A DNA stretch of 64,000 bases from Pseudomonas monteilii NBRC 103158 = DSM 14164 (GCF_000730605.1 NZ_BBIS01000042.1:33025-97024); one strand, 5' to 3'; counted from the stretch's first letter, positions 35,488 through 44,425 are shown. Notes: generated from the sequence alone by a model not told the origin. A program made the numbers and translations.

Positions 35488-36894
35488 ATGTCCCAACCGT
35501 CGTCGCAACACCCGTTTGTCGAGAACCACACGGTCGATTACGTTCCACCTGCCGAGCGCCACGGGAAGGCGCGCGACCTGTTCACTCTCTGGTTCAGTAC
35601 TAACATTGCGCCACTGCCTATCGTCACCGGCGCCATGGTGGTCCAGGTGTTCCACCTCAATCTGTTATGGGGGCTGATCGCCATTGTGCTGGGCCATCTG
35701 GTCGGCGGCGTGGTCATCGCCCTGGCCTCTGCGCAGGGACCGCAGCTGGGCATTCCACAGATGGTGCAGAGCCGTGGCCAGTTCGGTCGCTACGGCGCCT
35801 TGCTGATCGTGTTCTTCACCGCCCTGATTTATGTCGGCTTCTTCATTTCAAACATTGTCCTAGCGGGCAAGACCATCCATGGCATCACCCCAAGCGTGCC
35901 GATGCCGGGCGCGATCGTGATCGGCGCCCTGAGCGCCACTGCCATTGGCGTGATCGGTTATCGCTTCATTCATATTCTGAACCGTATCGGTACCTGGGTG
36001 ATGGGGTCGGCACTGCTGGCCGGCTTCATCATGATGTTCGCCCAGGACCTGCCGGCCGACTTCTTCAGCCGTGGTGCATTCAACCTGGCGGGCTTCATCG
36101 CCACCGTATCGTTGGGCACCATCTGGCAGATCAGCTTCTCGCCATACACCTCCGACTACTCGCGCTACCTGCCGCGTGAAGTAGGCATCGCCAAGCCGTT
36201 CTGGGCCACGTACTTCGGCGCCACCCTGGGCACCATCCTGTGCTTCAGCTTTGGTGCGGTGGCGGTGCTGTGCGTGCCGGAAGGCACCGACGCCATGGAT
36301 GCAGTGAAGCAGGCCACTGGCTGGTTGGGCCCGATCCTGATGGTGCTGTTCCTGCTCAACATCATCAGCCACAACGCCCTCAACTTGTATGGCGCGGTGT
36401 TGTCGATCGTGACCGCGATCCAGACCTTCATGGCCGAATGGACACCGAGCATCAAGGTGCGGGTGTTGCTGGCATCGGTGATTCTGGTGGGCTGCGGGAT
36501 GGTTGCACTGAATGCCTCGGCGGATTTCATTGGCCACTTCATCGGCCTGATCCTGGCGCTGTTGCTGGTGCTGGTGCCGTGGGCTTCGATCAACCTGATC
36601 GACTTCTACCTGATCAAGAAGGGGCAGTACGACATTGCGTCGATCTTCAGTGCTGATGGCGGTATCTATGGCCGCTTCAATCACCACGCGATCATTGCCT
36701 ACGCCTGCGGGATTCTGGTGCAGCTGCCGTTTGCCAATACGTCGCTGTATGTGGGGCCGTATTCCAACATTGTCGAAGGGGCGGACTTGTCCTGGTTGTT
36801 CGGGTTGATCGTCACGGTGCCGCTGTATTACTGCCTGGCGACGCGCGGCAAGGCTGTCGAGAAGGCTGGGCGGGTTGTGAGTGTTAACGACTGA
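35488..36894 (+). CDS. NCS1-family permease of the catabolic cluster
   Basis: A 468-residue permease with about twelve helices and NCS1 markers (NIAPLPIVTGAMVVQVF, AQGPQLGIPQMVQSRGQFG, SDYSRYLP). The family carries nucleobases, hydantoins and related N-heterocycles. It is divergent from the flavin reductase-monooxygenase unit and shares its operator-like box, so it most likely imports the substrate that the oxygenase attacks. It is closely similar to the permease at 22459-23871. A strong bidirectional hairpin follows. Confidence 0.92.
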   Translation: MSQPSSQHPFVENHTVDYVPPAERHGKARDLFTLWFSTNIAPLPIVTGAMVVQVFHLNLLWGLIAIVLGHLVGGVVIALASAQGPQLGIPQMVQSRGQFGRYGALLIVFFTALIYVGFFISNIVLAGKTIHGITPSVPMPGAIVIGALSATAIGVIGYRFIHILNRIGTWVMGSALLAGFIMMFAQDLPADFFSRGAFNLAGFIATVSLGTIWQISFSPYTSDYSRYLPREVGIAKPFWATYFGATLGTILCFSFGAVAVLCVPEGTDAMDAVKQATGWLGPILMVLFLLNIISHNALNLYGAVLSIVTAIQTFMAEWTPSIKVRVLLASVILVGCGMVALNASADFIGHFIGLILALLLVLVPWASINLIDFYLIKKGQYDIASIFSADGGIYGRFNHHAIIAYACGILVQLPFANTSLYVGPYSNIVEGADLSWLFGLIVTVPLYYCLATRGKAVEKAGRVVSVND

Positions 36895-36915
36895 TAGATG
36901 ACTTTTGCTGCAAAT

Positions 36916-36934
36916 GGGGCTGCTTTGCAGCCCC
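36916..36934. terminator. Terminator between permease and chemoreceptor genes
   Basis: Perfect 8-bp stem GGGGCTGC / GCAGCCCC with a TTT loop, followed by TGTTGTTT, between convergent genes. Confidence 0.75.
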
Positions 36935-36946
36935 TGTTGTTTCAGT

Positions 36947-38572
36947 TCAAACCTTGAACTGCGCCACCATGCCGTTCAGGTCCACCGCCAGTCGCGACAG
37001 ATCCTGCGCCGCCGCACTGGTCTGGTTCGCACCCGCCGACGTCTGCATCGCCAGATCACGAATGTTCACCAGGTTACGGTCCACCTCGCGTGCCACCTGC
37101 GCCTGCTCCTCCGAAGCACTGGCAATCACCAGGTTGCGCTGGTTGATCGCCGCAATCGCCTCGGCAATCACCTCCAACGCCTGGCCGGCGGCTTGTGCCA
37201 CTTCCAATGTGCCCGATGCACGCCCCTGGCTGCTGTGCATCGCCGTCACCGCCCGCTCGGTACCGTTCTGGATACCGGCGATCATCTGCTCGATCTCCGC
37301 CGTCGACTGCTGGGTGCGGTGGGCGAGGGCGCGAACCTCGTCTGCCACCACCGCAAAGCCACGGCCCGCCTCGCCTGCGCGGGCTGCTTCGATAGCGGCG
37401 TTCAGCGCCAGCAGGTTGGTTTGCCCGGCAATCGCGCCAATCACATCCAGCACGCGGCTGATCTCGTTGGCATTGCTGGCCAGTTGCTCGATTTCGGCCG
37501 AGGTGCCCGTTACGTCAGCCACCAGATGCTGAATGGATGCCAGCGCCTGATTGACCCGGTCGCGGCCATCGCGGGTGGTCTGGTCGGCGCCCTTGGAAGC
37601 ATCGGCAGTGCTGACCGCATTGTTCGCGACCTCTTCGACGGCGGCGGTCATCTGGTTGACGGCGGTGGCCGCCTGGTCGATTTCCGCGCTCTGCTGGTGC
37701 AGGCCGCGGCTGGTGTCTTCGGTAACGGTGTGCAGCTCTTCCGAAGCCGAGGCCAGCTGGTCGGACGACGCGGCGATCTTGCGCAGGGTATCGCGCAGGC
37801 TTTCCTGCATGCGGGCCAGGGCGCGTAACAGCAAGGCTGGCTCGTCGCGCCCGGTCACGCGTATTTCCCGGGTGAGGTCGCCGGTGGCCACGCGTTCGGC
37901 GACAGCCACGGCATCGGCCAGTGGTGCCACGATGCTGCGGGTAAGCACGGTGGCAATGGCGGCCAGGGCAAGCATGATGACCAGCAACGAGGCGATGATG
38001 GCGGTGAACGCTTCGTCGGCCACATCGCTGCTGCGCTGCGAGGCGTCTTCGGCACCTTTGCTGTTATAGGCGAGCAGGGCGGTCATGGCCTTCATCATGG
38101 TGTCGGCGCGCTGCGTGAGGGGGCCGTTGATCTGCTGCTTGGCATCGTCCATGCGGCCTGCAGCAATGTCCTGCAGCACTTTCACCTGCAGGTCGAGGTA
38201 CTGCTGGTGTGCGTCATTGAGGGTGTTGAACAGGGCGCGGTCGTCGGCCGCGATGAGGGTGTCGGCGTAGTCTTTCAACCCACCCTTGAGCTCGGCGTTG
38301 ATGCCTTCGAGCAACTGCAGGTTGCGTGCGCGCTCGGCGGGGTTGTCGTCCAGTGCGGCGCGCAAGGTGATAGCCCGTGCGCGGCCGAGGTTGCTGCTGA
38401 TGTCACCCAGGGCTACCACGGCGGGCATCCAGGTGACACGGATCTCGTCGGTGGCCTTGTCCATCTGGCGGGTTTCATAGAGTGCGATAAGGCCCATGAA
38501 CAGGACCAGGATGCCCAATAGGGCAAATACGCTGGCAGCGCGAATGCCGATCTTCATATTCCGTAACTGCAT
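36947..38572 (-). CDS. Methyl-accepting chemotaxis protein with four-helix-bundle sensor
   Basis: A 541-residue chemoreceptor. One membrane helix lies at about residues 10-32, then a periplasmic four-helix-bundle (4HB_MCP) ligand domain, a second helix at about 189-212 and a HAMP linker. The signalling domain holds the highly conserved hairpin tip AGQTNLLALNAAIEAARAGE, then GRGFAVVADEVRALA. No C-terminal CheR-tethering pentapeptide is present (it ends MVAQFKV). Its convergent position beside the permease of the heterocycle cluster invites the idea that it senses the same compound, but it has no operator-like box. The ligand is unknown. Confidence 0.95.
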   Translation of the reverse strand: MQLRNMKIGIRAASVFALLGILVLFMGLIALYETRQMDKATDEIRVTWMPAVVALGDISSNLGRARAITLRAALDDNPAERARNLQLLEGINAELKGGLKDYADTLIAADDRALFNTLNDAHQQYLDLQVKVLQDIAAGRMDDAKQQINGPLTQRADTMMKAMTALLAYNSKGAEDASQRSSDVADEAFTAIIASLLVIMLALAAIATVLTRSIVAPLADAVAVAERVATGDLTREIRVTGRDEPALLLRALARMQESLRDTLRKIAASSDQLASASEELHTVTEDTSRGLHQQSAEIDQAATAVNQMTAAVEEVANNAVSTADASKGADQTTRDGRDRVNQALASIQHLVADVTGTSAEIEQLASNANEISRVLDVIGAIAGQTNLLALNAAIEAARAGEAGRGFAVVADEVRALAHRTQQSTAEIEQMIAGIQNGTERAVTAMHSSQGRASGTLEVAQAAGQALEVIAEAIAAINQRNLVIASASEEQAQVAREVDRNLVNIRDLAMQTSAGANQTSAAAQDLSRLAVDLNGMVAQFKV

Positions 38573-38888
38573 GGAATGCTCCTTGACGGTGGCGTGCAGG
38601 CCTCAGGAGCTTGGTCGGAAAGCCGAGTCACCGGTATGGCGCCAGGCTCTTGAGGCGCTGCGGATTAGTAGTGTTACCTCACCCTCTTGAATACTTTTTT
38701 GGTTTAAATGATGCCATATGGCCATCATTATTGGACAGTCCAACAATGTAACGACATAATTGACAAAACCGTCGTTTATTGACGGTTTTGTCAGGATCTT
38801 GCTGTCAAACGATCGCAATCATCGGGTCGGCAGCAGCCAAGGCCACGGCACTTGGCGTCCGTTGTCACGGGGCAGGCCCATAATTCCT
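38573..38888. promoter_or_regulatory. Divergent-free gap with three palindromes
   Basis: This 316-bp gap between the chemoreceptor promoter side and the AraC gene's 3' end holds three palindromes. They are an imperfect palindrome at 38707-38729 (AATGATG-CCATATGG-CATCATT), a perfect TTGGACAGTCCAA at 38731-38743, and a 12-bp stem GACAAAACCGTC / GACGGTTTTGTC at 38762-38792 with loop GTTTATT. The first two are likely regulator sites for the chemoreceptor gene. The last could be a terminator or operator. Confidence 0.5.
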
Positions 38889-39800
38889 TCACCGCCCCTC
38901 ATGTTGGCGCCGAAATGCCCCCGGCTGCACCCCCACCGCCTTGGCAAACGCCCGGGTAAACGCCGCCACCGACTGGTACCCCACCTGCGCCCCCACCTGC
39001 TCCACGGTATTCCCCGCCCGCAGCAACTGGCTGGCATGGCGCATACGCAGAGCCAGCAGCACCTGCCCCGGCGATTGCCCGGCCAGCTCATTGAAACGCT
39101 TGAAAAACGCCGACCGCGACAACCCCGTACAGGCAGCCATGCTTTCCAGTGTCCAGGCCTGTCCCGGTTGCTCGATCAATTGCTCCAGCAAACCGGCAAA
39201 CGCCGGCTGGCGGGCGAGGGCGACCAGCCCGCCCAGTGACTGCCCGGCAATTACCTGCTGGCGCAGCACGTAGAGGAACAACAGGTGCGTCAGCCGCTCC
39301 AGCAACGCCTGCGACGGGCCTGCGGCACGTCGGCACTCTTCCAGAATCAGCTCGAACAGCGCCCGCGCCGCACTGCCGGCGGGGTCTTCGGCGCGCAGCA
39401 AGATCCAGTCAGCCAGGCCTTCGACAATCAGCGAAGACAGGCCGGACTGGAAGTGGAAGAAGCCGCAGACCAGCCCTACGCCGTCACTGGCCTCACTGTC
39501 CAGCGCCTGCATGGCCTGGCGCGGCTGGGCACAGGCGTCGGCCGGGTCCTGGTCGCTGGACAAGCGATAGGCAAGGTCGCGTAACAGGAATACTGCATCG
39601 CCCTTTTCCAAGCGCACCGGTTGCGCCTCGCCGTCGATGTGCAGCCAGCAATGCCCTTGCACCACCAGGTGGAAGCTGGCACGGCCCATGCCTTGGGTGC
39701 TGGCGTGCCAGCCACCACAGTAGCGCCCAACATGAAACAGGCTGGCATCGAGCTCCAGGCCCTCTAATAACCAATCGACAAGGTGGCTGGACGAAATCAT
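38889..39800 (-). CDS. AraC-family transcriptional regulator (cupin sensor)
   Basis: A 303-residue regulator with an N-terminal cupin_6-type sensor domain (SFHLVVQGHCWLHIDG and LEKGDAVFLLRDLAYRL). The C-terminal AraC double helix-turn-helix runs over about residues 205-300 (LESMAACTGLSRSAFFKRF, and VEQVGAQVGYQSVAAFTRAF). This architecture is common next to genes for oxidoreductases and AhpD-like proteins that it activates. It is divergent from the AhpD-like gene 102 bp away, so it probably controls the operon that follows. Confidence 0.92.
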   Translation of the reverse strand: MISSSHLVDWLLEGLELDASLFHVGRYCGGWHASTQGMGRASFHLVVQGHCWLHIDGEAQPVRLEKGDAVFLLRDLAYRLSSDQDPADACAQPRQAMQALDSEASDGVGLVCGFFHFQSGLSSLIVEGLADWILLRAEDPAGSAARALFELILEECRRAAGPSQALLERLTHLLFLYVLRQQVIAGQSLGGLVALARQPAFAGLLEQLIEQPGQAWTLESMAACTGLSRSAFFKRFNELAGQSPGQVLLALRMRHASQLLRAGNTVEQVGAQVGYQSVAAFTRAFAKAVGVQPGAFRRQHEGR

Positions 39801-39902
39801 CTAATACAAACACTCAGGAGCAAGGAAAGGCGACTGATGAATATGGAGGGTAATTCTTATAACCAACAGACTGTAGTGACCCCCATCAAAGGAGACCACT
39901 CC

Positions 39903-40463
39903 ATGTCCTCCCGCATTACTTTACACACCCTGCAAAGCGCCCCGGAAGCGGCCCGTCCATTCCTTGAGAATGCCCAGAAAAACTCAGGCTTCATCCCTAA
40001 CCTGCTGGGTGTGCTGGCCAACGCCCCGGCGGCGCTGGAAACCTACGTGACCGTTTCGGCGCTCAACGGCAAGTCCGAGCTGAGCCTGGCCGAGCGTGAA
40101 GTGGTGCAACTGATTGCCGCTACCCAGCATGGCTGCGACTTCTGTGTGGCCGGCCATACTGCTGTGGCACTGAACAAGGCCAAGCTGCCGCAGGAAGTGG
40201 TCGATGCCCTGCGTGCCCGGGGCGAACTGCCCGACGCCCGTTACGAAACCCTGGCCGCGTTTGCCCGCGAAGTGATCGCCACCCGTGGCAATGTCAGCGA
40301 GGCCACCTACCAGGCCTTCCGCGCAGCCGGCTTCAGTGAAGGCAACGCACTGGAGGTGATTCTGGGCGTGAGCCTCGCAACCCTGTGCAACTTTGCTAAT
40401 GTTTTCGCCCAGACGCCGCTCAATGAAGAGCTTGGCAAATACCGTTGGCAGCCATCTGCGTAA
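39903..40463 (+). CDS. AhpD-like carboxymuconolactone decarboxylase-family protein
   Basis: The ATG at 39903 has AAAGGAG upstream and gives 186 residues. The CxxC redox pair Cys78/Cys81 with His85 (HGCDFCVAGH) is the AhpD-type peroxidase signature, so the protein may reduce peroxides or act in thiol redox chemistry. Its helical repeats match the CMD fold. It heads the operon with the acyl-CoA-dehydrogenase-like gene and the ABC importer, divergent from the AraC gene. In-frame ATGs further upstream lack a ribosome binding site. Confidence 0.88.
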   Translation: MSSRITLHTLQSAPEAARPFLENAQKNSGFIPNLLGVLANAPAALETYVTVSALNGKSELSLAEREVVQLIAATQHGCDFCVAGHTAVALNKAKLPQEVVDALRARGELPDARYETLAAFAREVIATRGNVSEATYQAFRAAGFSEGNALEVILGVSLATLCNFANVFAQTPLNEELGKYRWQPSA

Positions 40464-40562
40464 CCCTCCCGTGATAGCGGCCTTGATGCGGTCGTTGTAG
40501 AAGCGGCCTTGTGCCGCGAATGGGCCGCAAGGCGGCCCCGGCGTTCCCAAAGGAGCAAGACC

Positions 40563-41602
40563 ATGCAAGATTGCGCATTTCGTCATTGGCTGGATGCCAA
40601 TGCCGAGGCCATCGACCGGGGCCTGTGCGAACCGCAACAGGTGCTGGCACAGATCGCCGAATCACAGCTGCTGCGCATTGGTGTCGACCCAGCCTTGGGT
40701 GGCACGGGCGGGCGGGTGACCGACGCCGTCGAGGCCATCGCCGCGATTGCCAGCCGTTCGTTGGCTTCAGCCTTTGTCTGCTGGGGCCAGCGTGCCTTCA
40801 TTGAATACCTGTTACACAGCCCCAACCAGCCATTGCGCGAGCGCTTGCTGCCGCGCCTGTTGACGGGCGAACTGGCGGGTGCCACCGGGCTGTCCAACGC
40901 CATGAAGTTCCTGTCCGGCATCGAAGCGCTGCAGGTGCGTGGCCGGCCGGTAGCTGATGGGTGGCACCTGGAAGGGCGTTTGCACTGGGTGACCAACCTG
41001 CGCAAGAGCGGTTTCGTGGTGGCGGCGGCCATCGAAGACGAAGCCGGCGGTACGCCGTTCGTGGTGGCCATTCCTTCCGAGGCCCAGGGCCTGACACGCT
41101 CCGATGACTTGCAACTGATGGGCCTGCAATCGAGCAACACGGCGGCGCTGGCTTTCCACCAGGTGCCGCTGGCGCGTGACTGGTTGCTGCACGAGAACGC
41201 CCGGCTTTCCTGGCATTGCAATGCGGGATGGCCATCGGCTTGGCGCGACGGGCGCTGGAAGAGGTGCAGGCGCATCTGCACGGGCGTGCCTCGTTCCTCG
41301 ATGAAGCCCGTCAGGTACTCAGCGAGCGCCTCGAAAACACCGTGAGCGAGCTCAAGCAGGGGTTGCTCGATGGCCGCTTCCAGCAGCAGCCAGCGGCTTT
41401 GTTCAAGTTGCGCATCACCCTGGCTGAAAGTGCCGCCGATGCCGTGCAACTGGAGTTGCAGGCCAGCGGTGGCAAGGCCTACCTCAGCGAGTATGGCGAA
41501 GGCTTTGCCCGCCGCTGGCGCGAGTCGGCCTTCGTGCCGATCGTCACCCCCAGCCTGGTGCAATTGCGCGCCGAACTGCAACGCCAGGCGGGCGCCGCAT
41601 GA
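40563..41602 (+). pseudogene. Acyl-CoA dehydrogenase-family gene, frameshifted
   Basis: This would encode about 346 residues of an acyl-CoA-dehydrogenase-fold flavoprotein (SLASAFVCWGQRAFIEYL, GATGLSNAMKFLSG and GWHLEGRLHWVTNL). After LLHENA the frame breaks. Adding one G at CCGG near 41203 gives LLHENARAFLALQCGMAIGL and continues to the C-terminus in the other frame (ALEEVQAHLHGRASFLDEAR). The 1,040-base length is one short of a multiple of three. The short size and the neighbouring importer recall SfnC/DszC-type flavin monooxygenases that release sulfur or nitrogen from organics. The end overlaps the ATPase gene start (ATGA). Confidence 0.85.
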
Positions 41603-42420
41603 GCCACGTGTTGCTCGAAGCTCGCGATGTCAGCCTGGGCTACCCGCGTGAGGGTGGCTGGCAGCAAGTGCTGGCGCAGTTTGACCTGCAATTAGCACCG
41701 GGCGAAGTGGTGAGCATTCTTGGCCCCAGTGGCGTCGGCAAGTCCAGCCTGCTGCGGGTGCTGGCGGGGCTGCAGCAGCCCCGTGGCGGCAGCGTGACCT
41801 TGCACGGCCAACCCTTGCAGGGGCCGCACCCACGGCTGGCGGTGGCCTTTCAGGACCCGAGCCTGCTGCCCTGGCTGAGCCTGGAGAAGAATGTTGCCTT
41901 TGGCCTGGACTTCGCCCGCCAGCCCAAGCTGGATGCTGCCGAGCGGCGCGCGCGTATCGACCATGCGATTGCCGCCGTGGGCCTGGCCCACGCCCGTGGC
42001 CAGTACCCGGCGCAGTTGTCCGGCGGCATGGCCCAGCGCACGGCGCTGGCCCGTTGCCTGGCCCGCCAGCCCGAAGTGCTGTTGCTGGACGAACCGTTCG
42101 GCGCGCTGGATGAAGTGACCCGGGCCGACATGCAACAACTGCTGCTGCAACTGATCGCTGCTCACAACACGGCGGCGGTGCTGATCACCCACGATATCGA
42201 CGAAGCCCTGCTGCTGTCCGACCGGGTTCTGCTACTGGGCAACCACCCAGCGCACATCCTCGGCCAATGGCACATCGACTTGCCGCAACCACGCGCGCAG
42301 CGGGTTGAAGAACTGGGTGCCTTGCGTATCGAAATCCTCAAAACCCTTCGGCGGGCAAGCCGCACCGTAGAACCTACCCCAACCCCGTTGCCCTCGGAGG
42401 CTGTCCATGTGCATGGATGA
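41599..42420 (+). CDS. ABC importer ATP-binding subunit (nitrate/sulfonate/taurine type)
   Basis: A 273-residue ATPase with Walker A GPSGVGKSS at 42-50, Q-loop AFQDPSLLPWLS, signature LSGGM at 140-144, Walker B LLLDEP at 161-166 and the H-loop histidine in LITHDIDEA. It resembles SsuB/TauB and drives the importer formed with the next two genes. It overlaps the preceding gene by four bases and the following one by fourteen, so the operon is tightly coupled. Confidence 0.95.
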   Translation: MSHVLLEARDVSLGYPREGGWQQVLAQFDLQLAPGEVVSILGPSGVGKSSLLRVLAGLQQPRGGSVTLHGQPLQGPHPRLAVAFQDPSLLPWLSLEKNVAFGLDFARQPKLDAAERRARIDHAIAAVGLAHARGQYPAQLSGGMAQRTALARCLARQPEVLLLDEPFGALDEVTRADMQQLLLQLIAAHNTAAVLITHDIDEALLLSDRVLLLGNHPAHILGQWHIDLPQPRAQRVEELGALRIEILKTLRRASRTVEPTPTPLPSEAVHVHG

Positions 42421-43612
42421 CTGCTGTTCCTCTTCTTCGCGTCGCGATTTCCTCAAGCTTGGCGCCATGCTTACAGCGGCGGGTGCGCTGCCATTGCTGT
42501 CGAGCCTGCAGGCGCGCGCTGCCGCCGAGCCGGAGGCGCCGGTGCGCATCGGCTACCTGCCGATCACCGACGCCACGCCATTGCTGGTGGCGCACAACAA
42601 TCGCCTGTTCGAGGCCGAAGGCATCAAGGCCGAGCGCCCGGTGCTGTTGCGCAGTTGGGCACAGGTGATCGAGGCGTTCATTTCCGGCCAGGTCAACGTC
42701 ATCCACTTGCTGTCGCCGATGACGGTGTGGGCGCGTTACGGCAGCAAGGTGCCGGCCAAGGTCGTGGCGTGGAACCACGTGGGCGGTTCGGGCCTGACCG
42801 TGGCTCCGGACATCACCGACATGAAACAGCTCGGTGGCAAGACCGTGGCCATCCCGTTCTGGTACTCGATCCATAACGTGGTGCTGCAGCAGATGCTCAA
42901 CGACAACGGCCTGACGCCAGTGTCGAAGCCGGCCAACGCTCAGTTGGCTGCCAACGAAGTCAACCTGCTGGTGCTACCGCCCTCCGACATGCCGCCTGCT
43001 TTGGCCAGCAAGCGCATTGCCGGCTACATCGTCGCCGAGCCGTTCAACGCCCTGGCCGAGAACCTCAAGGTTGGCCGCGTGCAGCGTTTTACTGGCGATG
43101 TGTGGCGCAACCATGCGTGCTGCGTGGTGTTCATGCATGAGCATGATCTGAACAACCGCCCGGAGTGGTCGCAGAAGGTGGTCAACGCCATCGTCAAGGC
43201 CCAGCACTGGACCCGCGACCACCGTGCCGAAGCCGCTGCCTTGCTGTCCAAGGCCGGCCCCAACAAGTACACCCCGCATGAGCCTGCCGTGCTGACCAAG
43301 GTGCTGGCCCCGGCCGCCGAAGACCGTGCCGGCTACATTGCCAGTGGTGCCATTCGGCATCAGCAGTGGGACGAAAAGCGCATCGACTTCCAGCCGTATC
43401 CGTTCCCCAGTTACACCGAGGAGCTTGTCAAACGCCTGAAAACCACCCTTATCGAAGGCGACAATGCGTTTCTTGCCGGGCTTGATCCGGCGCAGATTGC
43501 CCACGACCTGGTCGACGACCGATTCGTGCGCAATGCCATCGCTGCGGTGGGTGGGCCGTCGGTGTTCGGCATTGCCGAGAATTTCGAGCGTAGCGAGGAG
43601 TTTGCGGTCTGA
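42407..43612 (+). CDS. ABC importer substrate-binding protein with Tat signal
   Basis: A 401-residue protein with a twin-arginine signal: SRRDFLK at residues 11-17 followed by a hydrophobic core and an ALQARA-type cleavage site near 35-38. The mature part is an NMT1/THI5/SsuA-like binding fold (VRIGYLPITDATPLLVAHNN). Export through Tat suggests folding before secretion. The substrate is probably a small sulfonate, amine or other organic N/S compound. GGAG precedes the ATG, which lies inside the ATPase gene. Confidence 0.92.
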   Translation: MCMDDCCSSSSRRDFLKLGAMLTAAGALPLLSSLQARAAAEPEAPVRIGYLPITDATPLLVAHNNRLFEAEGIKAERPVLLRSWAQVIEAFISGQVNVIHLLSPMTVWARYGSKVPAKVVAWNHVGGSGLTVAPDITDMKQLGGKTVAIPFWYSIHNVVLQQMLNDNGLTPVSKPANAQLAANEVNLLVLPPSDMPPALASKRIAGYIVAEPFNALAENLKVGRVQRFTGDVWRNHACCVVFMHEHDLNNRPEWSQKVVNAIVKAQHWTRDHRAEAAALLSKAGPNKYTPHEPAVLTKVLAPAAEDRAGYIASGAIRHQQWDEKRIDFQPYPFPSYTEELVKRLKTTLIEGDNAFLAGLDPAQIAHDLVDDRFVRNAIAAVGGPSVFGIAENFERSEEFAV

Positions 43613-44367
43613 TGCGCACGCATGTCGTACATGCCGGCCTTGGCTTGGCCGGGTTGCTGGGTTTGTTGCTGTTGTGGTGGGCCGGTGTTGCCTTGTTCGG
43701 CCAGGCTGACGGGCTGTCGGCGCGCTTTTCTCCGGCGGCAACCCTGGCCAGCCTGTTCGAGTTGCTGGGGCAGGGTGATGTCTACGGGCATATCTGGGTC
43801 AGCCTCAAGCGCATCCTGGTCGGGCTGTTGCTGGCACTGCTCATCGGCGTGCCGCTGGGATTGCTGGTTGGCAGTTACCGGCACCTGGAGGCGGCAACCA
43901 CCCCGGCGTTCCAGTTCCTGCGCATGATCTCGCCGCTGTCGTGGATGCCGGTGGTGGTGATGCTGATGGGGGTGGGTGACCAGCCTATCTACTTCTTGCT
44001 GGCGTTCGCCGCGTTGTGGCCGATTTTGCTGAACACGGCGGCCGGGGTCAGGCAGCTGGACCCACGCTGGTTGCAACTGAGCCGCAGCCTGAGTGCCACG
44101 CGTTGGGAGACGTTGTGCAAGGTGATCGTGCCGGGGGTGATTGGCCACGTGCTGACCGGTGTGCGGCTGGCCATTGGCATTTTGTGGATCGTGCTGGTGC
44201 CGTGCGAAATGCTCGGGGTGAGTGCGGGGTTGGGGTATTTCATTCTCGATACCCGCGACCGGCTGGCGTATTCCGAGCTGATGGCGATGGTGCTGCTGAT
44301 AGGTTTGCTGGGGTTTGTGCTGGATGCCTTGGCGCGAGGGCTGCATCGGCGATGGGTGCATGGCTGA
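43612..44367 (+). CDS. ABC importer permease subunit
   Basis: A 251-residue protein with about six membrane helices and the BPD_transp_1 EAA-like loop (SLSATRWETLCKVIVPGVIG). It is of the SsuC/TauC type. Its ATG overlaps the stop of the binding-protein gene (TGATG). It is the last gene of the operon and is followed by a REP-type hairpin. Confidence 0.94.
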   Translation: MRTHVVHAGLGLAGLLGLLLLWWAGVALFGQADGLSARFSPAATLASLFELLGQGDVYGHIWVSLKRILVGLLLALLIGVPLGLLVGSYRHLEAATTPAFQFLRMISPLSWMPVVVMLMGVGDQPIYFLLAFAALWPILLNTAAGVRQLDPRWLQLSRSLSATRWETLCKVIVPGVIGHVLTGVRLAIGILWIVLVPCEMLGVSAGLGYFILDTRDRLAYSELMAMVLLIGLLGFVLDALARGLHRRWVHG

Positions 44368-44383
44368 GAGGCCAGAGGGGCCA

Positions 44384-44422
44384 GAGGGGCCTTTTCGCGG
44401 GTAAACCCGCGAAGAGGCCCTC
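44384..44422. terminator. REP palindrome after the ABC operon
   Basis: GAGGGGCCTTTTCGCGGG pairs with CCCGCGAAGAGGCCCTC around a TAAA loop (one bulge or mismatch), between the convergent permease and GNAT genes. Same family as the other REP elements. Confidence 0.7.
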
Positions 44423-44425
44423 GGA

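Noticed and set aside
28515..36894. Identification of the cluster as a rut (uracil) operon
   Set aside because: An LLM oxygenase, flavin reductase, hydrolase and NCS1-type carrier recall rut, but RutB, RutC and RutE counterparts are absent, the oxygenase lacks the RutA N-terminal pattern, and GntR plus CMD plus DUF1185 genes are not rut components.
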